Shown here: piece after piece, positions 29,430-38,399 of the stretch
Layout of the letters: the number at the start of each line of letters is the position of its first letter
How positions within the stretch are numbered: the first letter of the stretch is position 1
NCBI GenBank assembly: GCA_018716295.1
Contig: DVKC01000030.1
Location: 97,596-161,595 of the forward strand
From: Candidatus Avimuribaculum pullicola
GTDB taxonomy: Bacteria; Bacteroidota; Bacteroidia; Bacteroidales; Muribaculaceae
DNA length: 64,000 bases
Reading direction: 5' to 3'
Position numbers and translations under genes: made by a program
The notes under the pieces: generated by a model
What the model saw: only the letters and a program-made list of their open reading frames with translations
The model's database searches: none
Told to the model about the DNA's origin: nothing

Positions 29430-31010
29430 GTGGCAAGTTTAATGACCGAAATAAACAGGCGGCGCACGTTCGCCATTATTTCCCACCCCGATGCGGGAAA
29501 GACCACGCTCACCGAGAAGCTATTGCTCTTTGGTGGTGCAATACATGTGGCAGGAGCCGTGAAATCTAATAAAATCAAAAAGACTGCAACGTCTGACTGG
29601 ATGGAAATCGAGAAGCAGCGTGGCATCTCGGTGGCTACATCGGTGATGGGCTTTAATTATGGCGATTATAAAATCAACATTCTTGACACCCCGGGACACC
29701 AGGATTTTGCCGAAGACACTTATCGCACTCTCACGGCAGTTGACAGTGTTATAATAGTGGTGGATGTGGCCAAAGGTGTCGAGCAGCAGACACGCAAGTT
29801 GATGGAAGTGTGCCGTATGCGTAACACGCCTGTTATCATTTTTGTAAACAAACTTGACCGTGAGGGAAAAGACCCATTTGATATCCTTGATGAACTTGAA
29901 GCTGAATTGAAAATCAGTGTAAGGCCATTGTCTTGGCCTATCAATATGGGAGCGCGTTTCAAGGGCGTGTATAATATATATGAGCAAGGGTTGGACTTGT
30001 TCACGCCCGACAAGCAGAAAGTGACCGAGCGTGTAGAGATAAAGGACATCAACGACCCGGCAGTAGATGCAGCAGTGGGTAAGGCCGATGCCGACAAGTT
30101 GCGCGAAGACTTGGACTTGATAAATGGTGTTTATCCCGATTTCAACGTGCTTGATTACCTTGACGGGCAAGTGGCACCGGTGTTTTTCGGTTCGGCTCTC
30201 AACACGTTCGGTGTTAAGGAATTGCTCGATTGTTTTGTGCGCATAGCACCATCGCCACGTGCAACACAAGCCGAGGAGCGAGTGGTTGAACCTGGTGAAG
30301 AGGCATTTAGTGGATTTGTGTTTAAAATCCATGCAAACATGGATCCTAACCATCGCAGTTGTATTGCTTTTGTGAAAGTTTGTTCGGGTGTGTTCCATCG
30401 AAATGCCAATTATAAACACATACGTCTTGACAAGATGATGAAGTTCTCGTCACCAACGGCATTCATGGCTCAACGCAAAGATGTCGTGGACGAGGCTTAT
30501 CCGGGTGATATTATCGGTTTGCCCGACAATGGTACATTTAAGATTGGCGACACGCTTACTGAAGGGGAAAATCTGCACTTTAAGGGATTGCCAAGTTTCT
30601 CGCCCGAGATGTTCAAATATATAGAGAATACCGACCCGATGAAGACCAAGCAGCTCAATAAGGGAATTGAGCAACTGATGGACGAGGGTGTGGCACAATT
30701 GTTTATTAACCAGTTTAACGGTCGCAAGATTATAGGCACTGTAGGACAATTGCAGTTTGAAGTAATCCAGTATAGGTTGTTGCACGAATATGGGGCGCAA
30801 TGTCGATGGGAGCCAATACACATGTATAAAGCGTGCTGGATAGAAAGCGATGACGATGAAGCTCTTGAGGCGTTCAAGAAGCGCAAACACCAGTTTATGG
30901 CAGTCGATAGAGATGGGCGTGATGTATTTCTTGCCGATTCGGGCTATGTATTACAAATGGCGCAGACCGATTTCCCTAAAATACGTTTCCATTTCACGTC
31001 GGAATTTTAG
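29430..31010 (+). CDS. prfC: Peptide chain release factor 3
   Basis: Translational GTPase that recycles release factors RF1/RF2 from the ribosome. G1 is H-P-D-A-G-K-T-T, G3 D-T-P-G-H, G4 N-K-L-D; an EF-G-like domain II and the RF3 C-terminal domain follow. 526 aa. The first start is GTG 29430 ([14 protein letters not shown]); an ATG at 29442 is also possible. It follows rfbD by 10 bp. Confidence 0.96.
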   Translation: MASLMTEINRRRTFAIISHPDAGKTTLTEKLLLFGGAIHVAGAVKSNKIKKTATSDWMEIEKQRGISVATSVMGFNYGDYKINILDTPGHQDFAEDTYRTLTAVDSVIIVVDVAKGVEQQTRKLMEVCRMRNTPVIIFVNKLDREGKDPFDILDELEAELKISVRPLSWPINMGARFKGVYNIYEQGLDLFTPDKQKVTERVEIKDINDPAVDAAVGKADADKLREDLDLINGVYPDFNVLDYLDGQVAPVFFGSALNTFGVKELLDCFVRIAPSPRATQAEERVVEPGEEAFSGFVFKIHANMDPNHRSCIAFVKVCSGVFHRNANYKHIRLDKMMKFSSPTAFMAQRKDVVDEAYPGDIIGLPDNGTFKIGDTLTEGENLHFKGLPSFSPEMFKYIENTDPMKTKQLNKGIEQLMDEGVAQLFINQFNGRKIIGTVGQLQFEVIQYRLLHEYGAQCRWEPIHMYKACWIESDDDEALEAFKKRKHQFMAVDRDGRDVFLADSGYVLQMAQTDFPKIRFHFTSEF

Positions 31011-31054
31011 GAATTTCCAGATATGTTATTTTAGCGGACGACAGTAGTCAGTCT

Positions 31055-31099
31055 AACTGGGCTTTAAAAGTTTTGTATGACTTTTGAAGCCCAGTTTTT
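31055..31099 (+). terminator. Terminator of prfC
   Basis: Long hairpin AACTGGGCTTTAAAAGT / ACTTTTGAAGCCCAGTT with an 8-nt loop and TTTTT at the end. The remaining 220 bp to the integrase start show no gene. Confidence 0.85.
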
Positions 31100-31319
31100 A
31101 TCATTATACCATAAAGGAAGGAGTGTAACTGAGAATGCACTAATAATGTTCTTTATGTTACATGGGTGTTTGTTGTTTGCTTAACAGGATTGCTTTCTTG
31201 TGGGCTTGGATTATTTTAATGTAGAAATCACAAATATGCGTTTCGGCGGTCAGTTCGCTGTATATTAGTTTATTAAGTAATATTCTCGAATAGGACGATA
31301 TTAATTAAAATATGAACTT

Positions 31320-32573
31320 ATGACTACATCAGTAAGAACTAAATTCCGCCACTCGCGGGTAAAAGGTAAAACTGGGACAATTTACATCCAAGTGATTCAC
31401 AATCGTATAGCTCGTCAAATAGGTACGTGTTACAAACTCTTTTCTGAAGAATGGAATGGCGCGGAGGTGGTGATACCTGAGTTTGATACGGCACGGTATT
31501 CCTACCTTGTGGAAGTTCGACATGGGTTGTATGAGATGAGGAAGCGCATCGAGGCTATCATTTGGCGTTTGGAAAAAGCAGACGTAAAATATACCACCGA
31601 TGATGTGGTGACAGCTTTTCGTTTGCCCGATGACGACGAGCATAGTTTTTGCGTGTTTTCTATTAAATTGGTTGAGCATTTGAAGCGTATGGGCAAGTAT
31701 CGCCTTTCCGAAACTTATATCTCGGCGGTGAACAGTTTCATGCGTTTTCGTGGGGAGCAAGGCGACATCAGGCTTGATGAGATAGACAGCGATTTGATAA
31801 AAGAGTATGAACATTACCTGCTCAATGATTGCGGGTTGTGCCGTAACACTTCTTCATTTTACAATCGCAATTTGCGAGCCATCTATAACCGTGCCGTAAA
31901 AAAGGGGCTAACCATGGATCGTGTTCCCTTTTCGGAGGTTTATACTGGAGTTGACAAGACTTCAAAGCGGGCAGTCACGATAGAAACTATCAAGGAAATA
32001 AAAGACTTGGATTTGACTGGAGATGCCGAGATGTCTTTTGTCCGTGACCTTTATATGTTAAGTTTTGATTTGCGAGGCATATCGTTTGTTGACTTGGCAT
32101 TGTTGGAAACCAATCAGTTACAAAACGGCTATTTGACGTACTTTCGTCGAAAGACCAGGCAAAAACTTGAAATAAAGTGGGAAGAGCAAATGCAGGAAAT
32201 CGTGAACCGCCATCATGTGAAAGAGTCGCGTTACTTGTTGCCTATCCTTACCGAAACGGGTGGCGACATTCGCAGGCAATATCTGAATGCTCTGCATTGG
32301 GTGAATGCCAGGTTGAAGAAAATTGGGAAGATGATAGGGTGTCCCATTCCGTTGACAACATACACGGCGCGCCATGGGTGGGCCAGTGCGGCTCATAGCC
32401 TGAATGTTGCCACTCCATTTATCAGTCAAGCATTGGGGCATGATTCGGAAAAGACCACACGCATTTACTTGAGTTCATTGGACAATGAAGTAATCGACGA
32501 AGCTAACTTGGCAGTGATTAATGCCGTTTATGCTGTTCCACGGCATGGCATTCAAAGGGCCCGAAAGAAATAA
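31320..32573 (+). CDS. Orphan tyrosine-type site-specific integrase
   Basis: 417-aa Bacteroidetes integrase with an arm-binding N-terminus (about 1-100), a SAM-like core-binding domain (about 110-200) and a catalytic domain. Catalytic residues: R252 (F-D-L-R-G-I-S-F-V), K278 (R-R-K-T-R), R351 (T-Y-T-A-R-H; the usual first His is replaced), H374 (A-L-G-H) and Y383. No excisionase, relaxase, phage or transfer gene is adjacent. It lies between prfC and an accessory operon and could mark an island end or act as a DNA invertase. Confidence 0.92.
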   Translation: MTTSVRTKFRHSRVKGKTGTIYIQVIHNRIARQIGTCYKLFSEEWNGAEVVIPEFDTARYSYLVEVRHGLYEMRKRIEAIIWRLEKADVKYTTDDVVTAFRLPDDDEHSFCVFSIKLVEHLKRMGKYRLSETYISAVNSFMRFRGEQGDIRLDEIDSDLIKEYEHYLLNDCGLCRNTSSFYNRNLRAIYNRAVKKGLTMDRVPFSEVYTGVDKTSKRAVTIETIKEIKDLDLTGDAEMSFVRDLYMLSFDLRGISFVDLALLETNQLQNGYLTYFRRKTRQKLEIKWEEQMQEIVNRHHVKESRYLLPILTETGGDIRRQYLNALHWVNARLKKIGKMIGCPIPLTTYTARHGWASAAHSLNVATPFISQALGHDSEKTTRIYLSSLDNEVIDEANLAVINAVYAVPRHGIQRARKK

Positions 32574-32720
32574 TAACCGTGGTATAGACAGTAAGTAACA
32601 TATTGCCTTATTCGGTGTAATTTCAATTTTTGTTGATGATATACCATTGTTGTACACATCTATTGGCAGTGGCAGCCAGGGTGTGCCAGTCCGTTGTGTG
32701 CCATATTCGGTATTTTACAT

Positions 32721-33149
32721 TTAATGCTGGCTTTCCTGTATGAAATGTATGCCAGCTCCCTCCAGCAGGGCAATTGATGCGAGGTTATCGGTAGCGACAA
32801 GGGTGTGGAGCGGACGATTGACTATTGTTTGCAGCATGGCAATTGCTTGCCGCATATATCCATGGTTGCGGTAGGCTGGTAACATGGCATAGAATATGAA
32901 AGGTGAATCGTCGAGGTCGTAAACGGCTACGAATCCTATGTTATCGTGCCCGAGCTTGATGACGCGCAGCAACCCGAGTTGGGCGCGTTCGGCTATTAGC
33001 ATGTCGTTGACGAAGCGCACGGCATCAGTTGTGAGGTGAGGTAGCTGTTGCCGTACATCGCTGTCGCCGAGCAATGTGCGTAGCCACTGCAAGTCGCTGT
33101 CGAGTGAAATTGGTGCGATAGTTATTTGTGGGGTAGTTTGGTGGGTCAT
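32721..33149 (-). CDS. GNAT-family N-acetyltransferase
   Basis: Acetyl-CoA-dependent acetyltransferase, 143 aa. The start at 33149 (M-T-H-Q-T-T-P-Q-I) overlaps the radical SAM stop codon as ATGA; the longer frame to 33221 lies inside that gene. The fold is seen in I-G-F-V-A-V-Y-D-L, the acetyl-CoA loop L-P-A-Y-R-N-H-G-Y-M-R-Q-A-I, and D-N-L-A-S-I-A-L-L-E-G-A-G. As the last gene of the operon, directly after a peptide and its radical SAM enzyme, it may modify that peptide or protect the host, but this is inference. Confidence 0.82.
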   Translation of the reverse strand: MTHQTTPQITIAPISLDSDLQWLRTLLGDSDVRQQLPHLTTDAVRFVNDMLIAERAQLGLLRVIKLGHDNIGFVAVYDLDDSPFIFYAMLPAYRNHGYMRQAIAMLQTIVNRPLHTLVATDNLASIALLEGAGIHFIQESQH

Positions 33150-34384
33150 ATCATATCTCTTTCGGCTAATTCGCAAAATAATAGCAATTTGGTGCGTTGC
33201 ATCACTTTTTGATTGTGGCAAAATGTATCAAATTCGCTTTCGTTGAGGTCGAGTAGCTGTGGACACACGCTGCAAAGCCTTGCTACAGGACACGACGCGC
33301 ACCGCCGCTCTATTATTGACGACAGTGCGGCAGCCATTTTGTCGGCGGCATTCCAGTCGATGCCGTTTGCCACATTACCTATCCTGTAGGTGTCGGGCAT
33401 TTTTTCACATAGCCCAATGGCAAGGTCGGTGTCAATATATAGCTTTGTGTTGTGGGGCATGCAAGTGGGAAATTCTAATGGCGCGTCGAGCTCGAACAGC
33501 GGGCGGGTGGTCCACTCGGCAAGGAGTCGCTCGAAAAAGACCGATAGTAGCCTCCAGTCGCGGTGTTGGTCGTAAGCATCGAGTATGGCCATGTACCTGG
33601 CGACCTCGTCGTCGAAATTGGTGCGTTTCACCCCTGCGCCATAGTTGGGTGCGACAGTCGAGATGCGAAGCGGCAACTTTTGCGCAAGCAATGCGTCGTC
33701 GCTCCATTGTCGGGCAATCTCGGGGAGCATGGTGATATCGGCGACTGTCATCATCAAGTGTACGTTGTTGTCGAAATAGTCGCTGTGGCGGCTGTGCAGG
33801 TATTGGAGCGCACGGTGTATGGCATTGAATGAGCCATGACCGCCAGCCGTGCGCCGGTAACGGTCGTTGATGCAGCGCGGTCCGTCAAGCGAGATGAATA
33901 GTGCCACATCGCCGCTTGTTGCCGCCCATTCAATGACTTCGGGCGATAGCAGCAGACCATTGGTAGATATTTCGAATTTTACGTTGCCAGGCCATCGCTC
34001 GTGGGCGTGTGATATGCAATCCTTGATGAATGGCAATTCTATGAGGCATTCGCCACCGTAGAAACCGATTGTGATTGGGAGTGCGTTGGCATTGTCTGCT
34101 ATGAAATCGAGTATCGGGCCGATATCGTCGCTTTTCATTGACTGGCTACCGTGGCTGCGGGTGTTGCGGTATTGCCCCGAGTAGCAACAGTAGGTGCATC
34201 GCAGGTTGCACTGTGTGGTAACGCCCAATGTGAATGCCGACAGTGATGGCATAGTGGTGATGCGCTTGCGCAGCTCGAATGCGACAGGGTGCAGCAATTC
34301 GTGTACTGCACCTGGTGCAATCTCGTTGGAGTGGCGCAAGTAGGTGTAGGCGTTACCTGTGGTTGTGCGTATGGTGAATGCCAT
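33146..34384 (-). CDS. Radical SAM/SPASM enzyme, probable peptide maturase
   Basis: Binds a [4Fe-4S] cluster through C59-x3-C63-x2-C66 (C-N-L-R-C-T-Y-C). The radical SAM core continues through G-F-Y-G-G-E, E-I-S-T-N-G and F-I-S-L-D-G-P. The C-terminus is a SPASM region with C308, C326, then C362-x2-C365-x5-C371-x2-C374 and C389, as in anSME-like and RiPP-modifying enzymes. Start chosen at ATG 34384 (M-A-F-T-I-R-T-T-T-G), 8 nt after the stop of a 45-residue Cys-containing peptide gene. 412 aa. The N-terminal 45 residues look too short for a full RiPP recognition element. Reaction unknown. Confidence 0.88.
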   Translation of the reverse strand: MAFTIRTTTGNAYTYLRHSNEIAPGAVHELLHPVAFELRKRITTMPSLSAFTLGVTTQCNLRCTYCCYSGQYRNTRSHGSQSMKSDDIGPILDFIADNANALPITIGFYGGECLIELPFIKDCISHAHERWPGNVKFEISTNGLLLSPEVIEWAATSGDVALFISLDGPRCINDRYRRTAGGHGSFNAIHRALQYLHSRHSDYFDNNVHLMMTVADITMLPEIARQWSDDALLAQKLPLRISTVAPNYGAGVKRTNFDDEVARYMAILDAYDQHRDWRLLSVFFERLLAEWTTRPLFELDAPLEFPTCMPHNTKLYIDTDLAIGLCEKMPDTYRIGNVANGIDWNAADKMAAALSSIIERRCASCPVARLCSVCPQLLDLNESEFDTFCHNQKVMQRTKLLLFCELAERDMI

Positions 34385-34392
34385 TGGTGCTG

Positions 34393-34530
34393 TCAGCAGA
34401 ATACCTTGGAATTCACATGATACCTGATGCAACCAGCTTGGCATGCTGCCAAGCCCATTGCCTTGGTGTTCTTGTCGGTGCCGAGCATCACGTTGCGGTT
34501 CAGCTTGCGTATGATTTTGTTTTTATCCAT
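34393..34530 (-). CDS. Small Cys-containing peptide (45 aa), candidate RiPP precursor
   Basis: A short gene read directly from the sequence. Residues 1-20 are M-D-K-N-K-I-I-R-K-L-N-R-N-V-M-L-G-T-D-K, a basic leader-like half. The second half carries C30 and C34 (A-A-C-Q-A-G-C) and ends in C45 (K-V-F-C). The start overlaps the stop of the upstream M48 gene by 8 bp, and the stop is 8 nt before the radical SAM/SPASM gene, an arrangement typical of modified-peptide loci. It has no export signal and no Gly-Gly site. The frame is intact and tightly embedded, which argues for a real gene, but there is no proof of expression. Confidence 0.7.
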   Translation of the reverse strand: MDKNKIIRKLNRNVMLGTDKNTKAMGLAACQAGCIRYHVNSKVFC

Positions 34531-35347
34531 TCAGGTTGTCGTTTATGATTTTGTCGTATTCACCCGATTTGTACCATTGGTGCAGGTTTGCCGCGCGGGC
34601 AATAATCCAAGGGCTGTAAGCCGAGTTGACCGATATGTAGTTGATTAGTTTCCCTGATATGCCAGCAAACATGGCATCAAACTCACGTGCTTGCTTGATG
34701 AAGCTGTCGATGTCGATTGATCCGAAATATTTGCGAGGGATGCCAGCCATCTTGATCAATGCCCGCATGGCAGCATTGAAATCCTGGCAGGCAAGCAGCC
34801 CCATGCGGTCGGCTGTGAAATCGGACATACGATACCAGTTGAGCAATGTCGAGCGCACCAATCCAATCCACATTTCGCCTCCAGGAATGGCACTTACCAC
34901 GGGCATGTAGAGTGATTCGAGAAACACATGATAAGGCTTGTGGCCGCACATTTGGTGACCCATTTCATGCCCTAACATGAATGCCAACTCGTCGTCGGCA
35001 AGTAGGTCGATTGCGCCGCTTATGGCAGTAATGTGCGGATTGTTAACCCCCTCGGTGGCTGCCGCGATGTCGTAGCCCCACATTAGCGAGAAGCCTGGGA
35101 CATTGGTTGCACCCAATGTGTGGCATACTTCCTTGAGCTTGCTGTGAAGTTCGGGCAGACATTCGTCGTTTATGTGCAGCCCGTTCCCGGCATATTCTAT
35201 TGCCACGTATTTTTCACGCAGTGCACACACGGTGTCGGTCATTATCTGTTTGAACATGGGCACGGCATCGAGCTTCTTGCGTAGCGCGATGTCGTCCTTG
35301 TGTTCGAGTAGTGCAGTGTCGATGTGCCGCAATACGGCCTTTTTCAT
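34523..35347 (-). CDS. M48-family metallopeptidase (first of the operon's tandem pair, variant third ligand)
   Basis: 274-aa zinc peptidase-like protein with H127-E-M-G-H131 and a second conserved segment F-T-A-D-R. The usual third zinc ligand Glu is D176 here (M-S-D-F-T-A-D) whereas both other M48 copies in the operon have Glu. No clear signal peptide; one moderately hydrophobic segment near 145-170. Paralogue of the next upstream gene (shared L-L-A-C-Q-D and S-G-E-Y blocks), overlapping it by 4 bp. Could process the small peptide encoded immediately downstream. Confidence 0.85.
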   Translation of the reverse strand: MKKAVLRHIDTALLEHKDDIALRKKLDAVPMFKQIMTDTVCALREKYVAIEYAGNGLHINDECLPELHSKLKEVCHTLGATNVPGFSLMWGYDIAAATEGVNNPHITAISGAIDLLADDELAFMLGHEMGHQMCGHKPYHVFLESLYMPVVSAIPGGEMWIGLVRSTLLNWYRMSDFTADRMGLLACQDFNAAMRALIKMAGIPRKYFGSIDIDSFIKQAREFDAMFAGISGKLINYISVNSAYSPWIIARAANLHQWYKSGEYDKIINDNLNG

Positions 35348-36234
35348 AAGTCAGCTCCGCAATATGGGCATTTAGTAGCATTATCGGGTATTTGTAGGTT
35401 GCAATGTGGGCATGTCCTCACTTGGGCAGCATTGAGAATGCGCTGGTACTCGCCCGACTCGTACCATAGCAGCAGTTCGGCGGCTCGCAGCACTGTCCAC
35501 GGGTGTGAACTGCCCATGATTGAGATGGCTTTTATCACATTGTCGGTAAATCCACTGAACGACTTGCGGAACTCAGTGGCTTGCTTGATGAACGAGTCGC
35601 GGTTCATCTTCTCAAAGTATTTCAAAGGCAGCCCCGACATTTTGATGATAGCACTTATGGCTGCGTCTATGTCTTGGCAAGCCAACAGTCCTGCACGGTC
35701 GGCAGTGAACTCCGACATGCGGTTCCAGTACATCAGTCCGTAGTAGATGGGCGTGGTGAGTGTGCTCACTAATGGTATTTGGCTGATGGCTGTGTTGAAC
35801 AGTTGTCCCATCACGTGGTAAATCACGTGTCCGCTCTTGATGTGTCCCATTTCGTGTCCGGCCACGTAGCGCAATTCGTCATCGCTGAGCAGGTCAACCG
35901 TACCGCTGTTGAGTACGAGCAACGTGTCTTCCTTGTAGCCCGTGGTGTAGCCGTTGATGTCGTAGCCCCACTGTGTGTAGAAGCGCGGCAACGGACGCAC
36001 GTCGAGTGTGTCGGCAACTTCATGCACGAGGTTGTAGAGTTCGGGACATGATTCGCGTGTGACAAGGAAATTGCTTCCTTGCAGCTCGATGACGTGCCAT
36101 TTGATATAAGTCCAGTTGAGGAAGAAGTTTACGACGACATCGAATCCTGGCAAAGCCCTGAGCGATTTCAGGGCTGCTTTGTCGAAATTATGTTCGTATG
36201 TCTTGCTGTCAAGACCGAATAATATTTTTTTCAT
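35344..36234 (-). CDS. M48-family metallopeptidase with C-terminal zinc ribbon
   Basis: Peptidase domain with H127-E-M-G-H131 and E175 (M-S-E-F-T-A-D-R), so a full zinc site. The C-terminus adds a zinc ribbon, C275-P-H-C278 and C289-P-Y-C292, which is absent from the tandem paralogue. 296 aa, no obvious signal peptide; hydrophobic stretches near 140-172 could be membrane-associated. Overlaps neighbours by 4 bp on both sides, implying coupled translation. Confidence 0.88.
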   Translation of the reverse strand: MKKILFGLDSKTYEHNFDKAALKSLRALPGFDVVVNFFLNWTYIKWHVIELQGSNFLVTRESCPELYNLVHEVADTLDVRPLPRFYTQWGYDINGYTTGYKEDTLLVLNSGTVDLLSDDELRYVAGHEMGHIKSGHVIYHVMGQLFNTAISQIPLVSTLTTPIYYGLMYWNRMSEFTADRAGLLACQDIDAAISAIIKMSGLPLKYFEKMNRDSFIKQATEFRKSFSGFTDNVIKAISIMGSSHPWTVLRAAELLLWYESGEYQRILNAAQVRTCPHCNLQIPDNATKCPYCGADL

Positions 36235-37133
36235 TGTTGTTTCGTTTGGGTTAATAGTTGTTCTAATTGGTTGACGCGCTCTTCGAGCATGGCAATGCGG
36301 CGTTCAAGCGAAGCCATGTGGTCGGTATCGGAGTTGGAATATGATTTTCGGGTAAATACTGGTGGCGTTCTGCGTGGCTGTTCGTAGAAGGGATACTGTG
36401 GAGTATCATTCATTCGTCGGAATTTATTTTTTTCGATTGAGAACAAGTAATCAACTGTGTCGTGTGGTATTTTTTGCTCGCGTTCCAGTAAGTTAATGGC
36501 ATCGATGTATGGCATGAAATGAGCAAATAGGCACACAGGACGACCTCTTTTGTCCGACTCGGTCATTGTGGCAGTTGGTTTGATACTGGCATCGGTAGCG
36601 ATGTGGTGTATCTTGTCGTTGAGTCTTGCAAGGTCGAATCGTAACCCATTCTCTTTTGTATCGTTGACAAACAACGTGGTAGCGAAGCTCTCAAAGTCTG
36701 TGAGTCCTCGTATGATATATTGGGTTATGTGGTCGAGTGTGTCGATGTCGGAGTTGTCGCCTATCATCATCATGCAGAATGGCGTGGAACGTCCATACAC
36801 GTCTTTCGAGCCAGGGATGTCGCGGATAGCCAGCACTATGTGTTGCTGGTCGATACGGCGGTATAATGCCTTGTAGCCGCCGTGCGACACCATGCGCCTG
36901 ACGCAATCGGGATAATTGTATTCGGTGGTGTCGTTGGTCAGCACGGTGAGCATTGGTAACAGTTTCTGGCGGTCAACCTCTTTTTGCAGTTCTGCATCGG
37001 GTGCATCGGTGAGGCGTCGCTCATGCACTTGCAGCAGCGGCAGGAAGTAGCGCGACGGCGTGTCGTCGCAGTCGCTGCCAAGGTAGAAATCCTTGTAACC
37101 GCCATGGTTATAATAGGCATAGAATTTAATCAT
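36231..37133 (-). CDS. GTPase-associated 'GGYKD' protein A (possibly GAP1-N-like)
   Basis: Unknown function, 300 aa. Begins M-I-K-F-Y-A-Y-Y-N-H-G-G-Y-K-D-F-Y-L-G. It is a paralogue of the protein at 38400-39272: both share the N-terminal Y-Y-x2-G-G-Y-K-D motif, a central H-x-G-Y-K-x-L-Y-R, and N-G-L-R-F-D-L. The C-terminus is a predicted coiled coil (L-E-R-R-I-A-M-L-E-E-R-V-N-Q-L-E). The opening resembles the GTPase-associated GAP1 N-terminal domains I recall from work on bacterial conflict systems; this is by eye only. It overlaps the GTPase gene upstream by 4 bp, suggesting a complex. Confidence 0.75.
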   Translation of the reverse strand: MIKFYAYYNHGGYKDFYLGSDCDDTPSRYFLPLLQVHERRLTDAPDAELQKEVDRQKLLPMLTVLTNDTTEYNYPDCVRRMVSHGGYKALYRRIDQQHIVLAIRDIPGSKDVYGRSTPFCMMMIGDNSDIDTLDHITQYIIRGLTDFESFATTLFVNDTKENGLRFDLARLNDKIHHIATDASIKPTATMTESDKRGRPVCLFAHFMPYIDAINLLEREQKIPHDTVDYLFSIEKNKFRRMNDTPQYPFYEQPRRTPPVFTRKSYSNSDTDHMASLERRIAMLEERVNQLEQLLTQTKQQ

Positions 37134-38389
37134 AACGAGTAAAGTTTGGAAGGTTTAATGTTTTTGATGCCGTCGCAGTTGCTTTTGATATAGCCTCCAG
37201 CTTTTATCTTGTCCATTAGGGCTTTCATTTGGTCAACAGTGAAAGTACCGAATTTCTTGGCGAGGAAATTGGAAGTGTAATATCCCAATATGCCTCCAAA
37301 CAATCCGCCAGCAAACCATAACAGGACAGTGGCCGAGATTTTCAAGTATTTCCACATCGTCCGTTTTTTTTGCAAGTCCTCGACTTTCTGGGCAAACAGC
37401 ACTTTGGCAAGGTAGAATTGCAAGATGTAGAAGGCGAGCTGGTCGCAATTTTGGGGTGCATATTCCTTGCCAATGGTCTTGAACCACGAATTTGGGCGTA
37501 TGAGTGTCGAGTTTTCGCGAATTTTGGCGCGGTTATCCTCGTCGAATTTGTGCTTGGCTGGGTCGATGCGTTCCACTGTTCCGTCCTCGAACCTCACGTA
37601 TTGCTTGTCGGGCGAGATGCAGCACCGCCGTTGCTTTCCGCCGCTGTTGCACACCAAGGCACGGCGTTGCTCGTCGAATACGATGTTGCCCACCGTCTGT
37701 ATGGGCATGATGTCTATTTCGACATTGGTGTAGGCCGAGAGGTTGTGTATAATCCTGCCGTAAACCTCTTCGACACGCTTCACCACGCGGGCAGTCTGCC
37801 CCTCGCGTATCCACTTCTCGCACTTGAGCGGCACGAATATTACCAACTTGGCATCGGCACCATCCTTGTCGTCGAGTTCGGTGAAGAAGTCTTCGAGATC
37901 GCGGACGTGATTGTATGATAGGTTGATTGACTCGTTGCACAGCCTGTTGCTGGGGTTCACGGCTTCCATGAGGAAAGGGGTGTCGATGGCTACGAGGAAC
38001 ACGTCGCATTCCCTGATGAGCTTACTGATTTCGGTGTCGTGGATTTGTCCCTTGTCGTAAAATTCGCCGTTGACATCGGAAAATAGCATCTGCATTCGGC
38101 TCGAAGTGCCTGGCACGGCAAATTCGAGCAAGTAGTCGCTGAATGCGTTGGTCTTGTTGTTTTCGTCGTCGATAAGGAACGATTTGTCCTGAGTCATGAG
38201 CAGTCGCAGCTTCAGGTCGCGTATGTTGCGGGATAGGTCGAGTCCAGTGCCGCTGCGGGCTGTCATGTCTTCGACGGTGACGAGTTCCTTGACCTTGCCA
38301 TTGAGCATGGTTTCGAGCAGACCGGCCAGCATGGAACTTTTGCCCGACCGCTGGCCGCCCATCATGAGGATTTTCAGAATATCAGCCAT
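37130..38389 (-). CDS. P-loop GTPase 1 of the operon, with C-terminal membrane segment
   Basis: TRAFAC-like GTPase, 419 aa. G1 is G11-G-Q-R-S-G-K-S18 and G3 D105-V-N-G-E. In place of the standard N-K-x-D specificity motif there is V-P-L-K-C-E-K-W, identical in position and nearly in sequence in the two sister GTPases, as is I-D-T-P-F-L-M. A membrane segment lies near 347-372 (V-L-L-W-F-A-G-G-L-F-G-G-I-L-G-Y-Y). I suspect the 'double-GTPase' (DO-GTPase) families but cannot confirm it. Translationally coupled to GGYKD protein A. Confidence 0.82.
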   Translation of the reverse strand: MADILKILMMGGQRSGKSSMLAGLLETMLNGKVKELVTVEDMTARSGTGLDLSRNIRDLKLRLLMTQDKSFLIDDENNKTNAFSDYLLEFAVPGTSSRMQMLFSDVNGEFYDKGQIHDTEISKLIRECDVFLVAIDTPFLMEAVNPSNRLCNESINLSYNHVRDLEDFFTELDDKDGADAKLVIFVPLKCEKWIREGQTARVVKRVEEVYGRIIHNLSAYTNVEIDIMPIQTVGNIVFDEQRRALVCNSGGKQRRCCISPDKQYVRFEDGTVERIDPAKHKFDEDNRAKIRENSTLIRPNSWFKTIGKEYAPQNCDQLAFYILQFYLAKVLFAQKVEDLQKKRTMWKYLKISATVLLWFAGGLFGGILGYYTSNFLAKKFGTFTVDQMKALMDKIKAGGYIKSNCDGIKNIKPSKLYSL

Positions 38390-38399
38390 TTCTTATGTG

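Noticed and set aside
32574..32720. Attachment site or terminator between the integrase and the GNAT gene
   Set aside because: Only short imperfect repeats (for example two GTGTGCCA words) are present; nothing strong enough to call.
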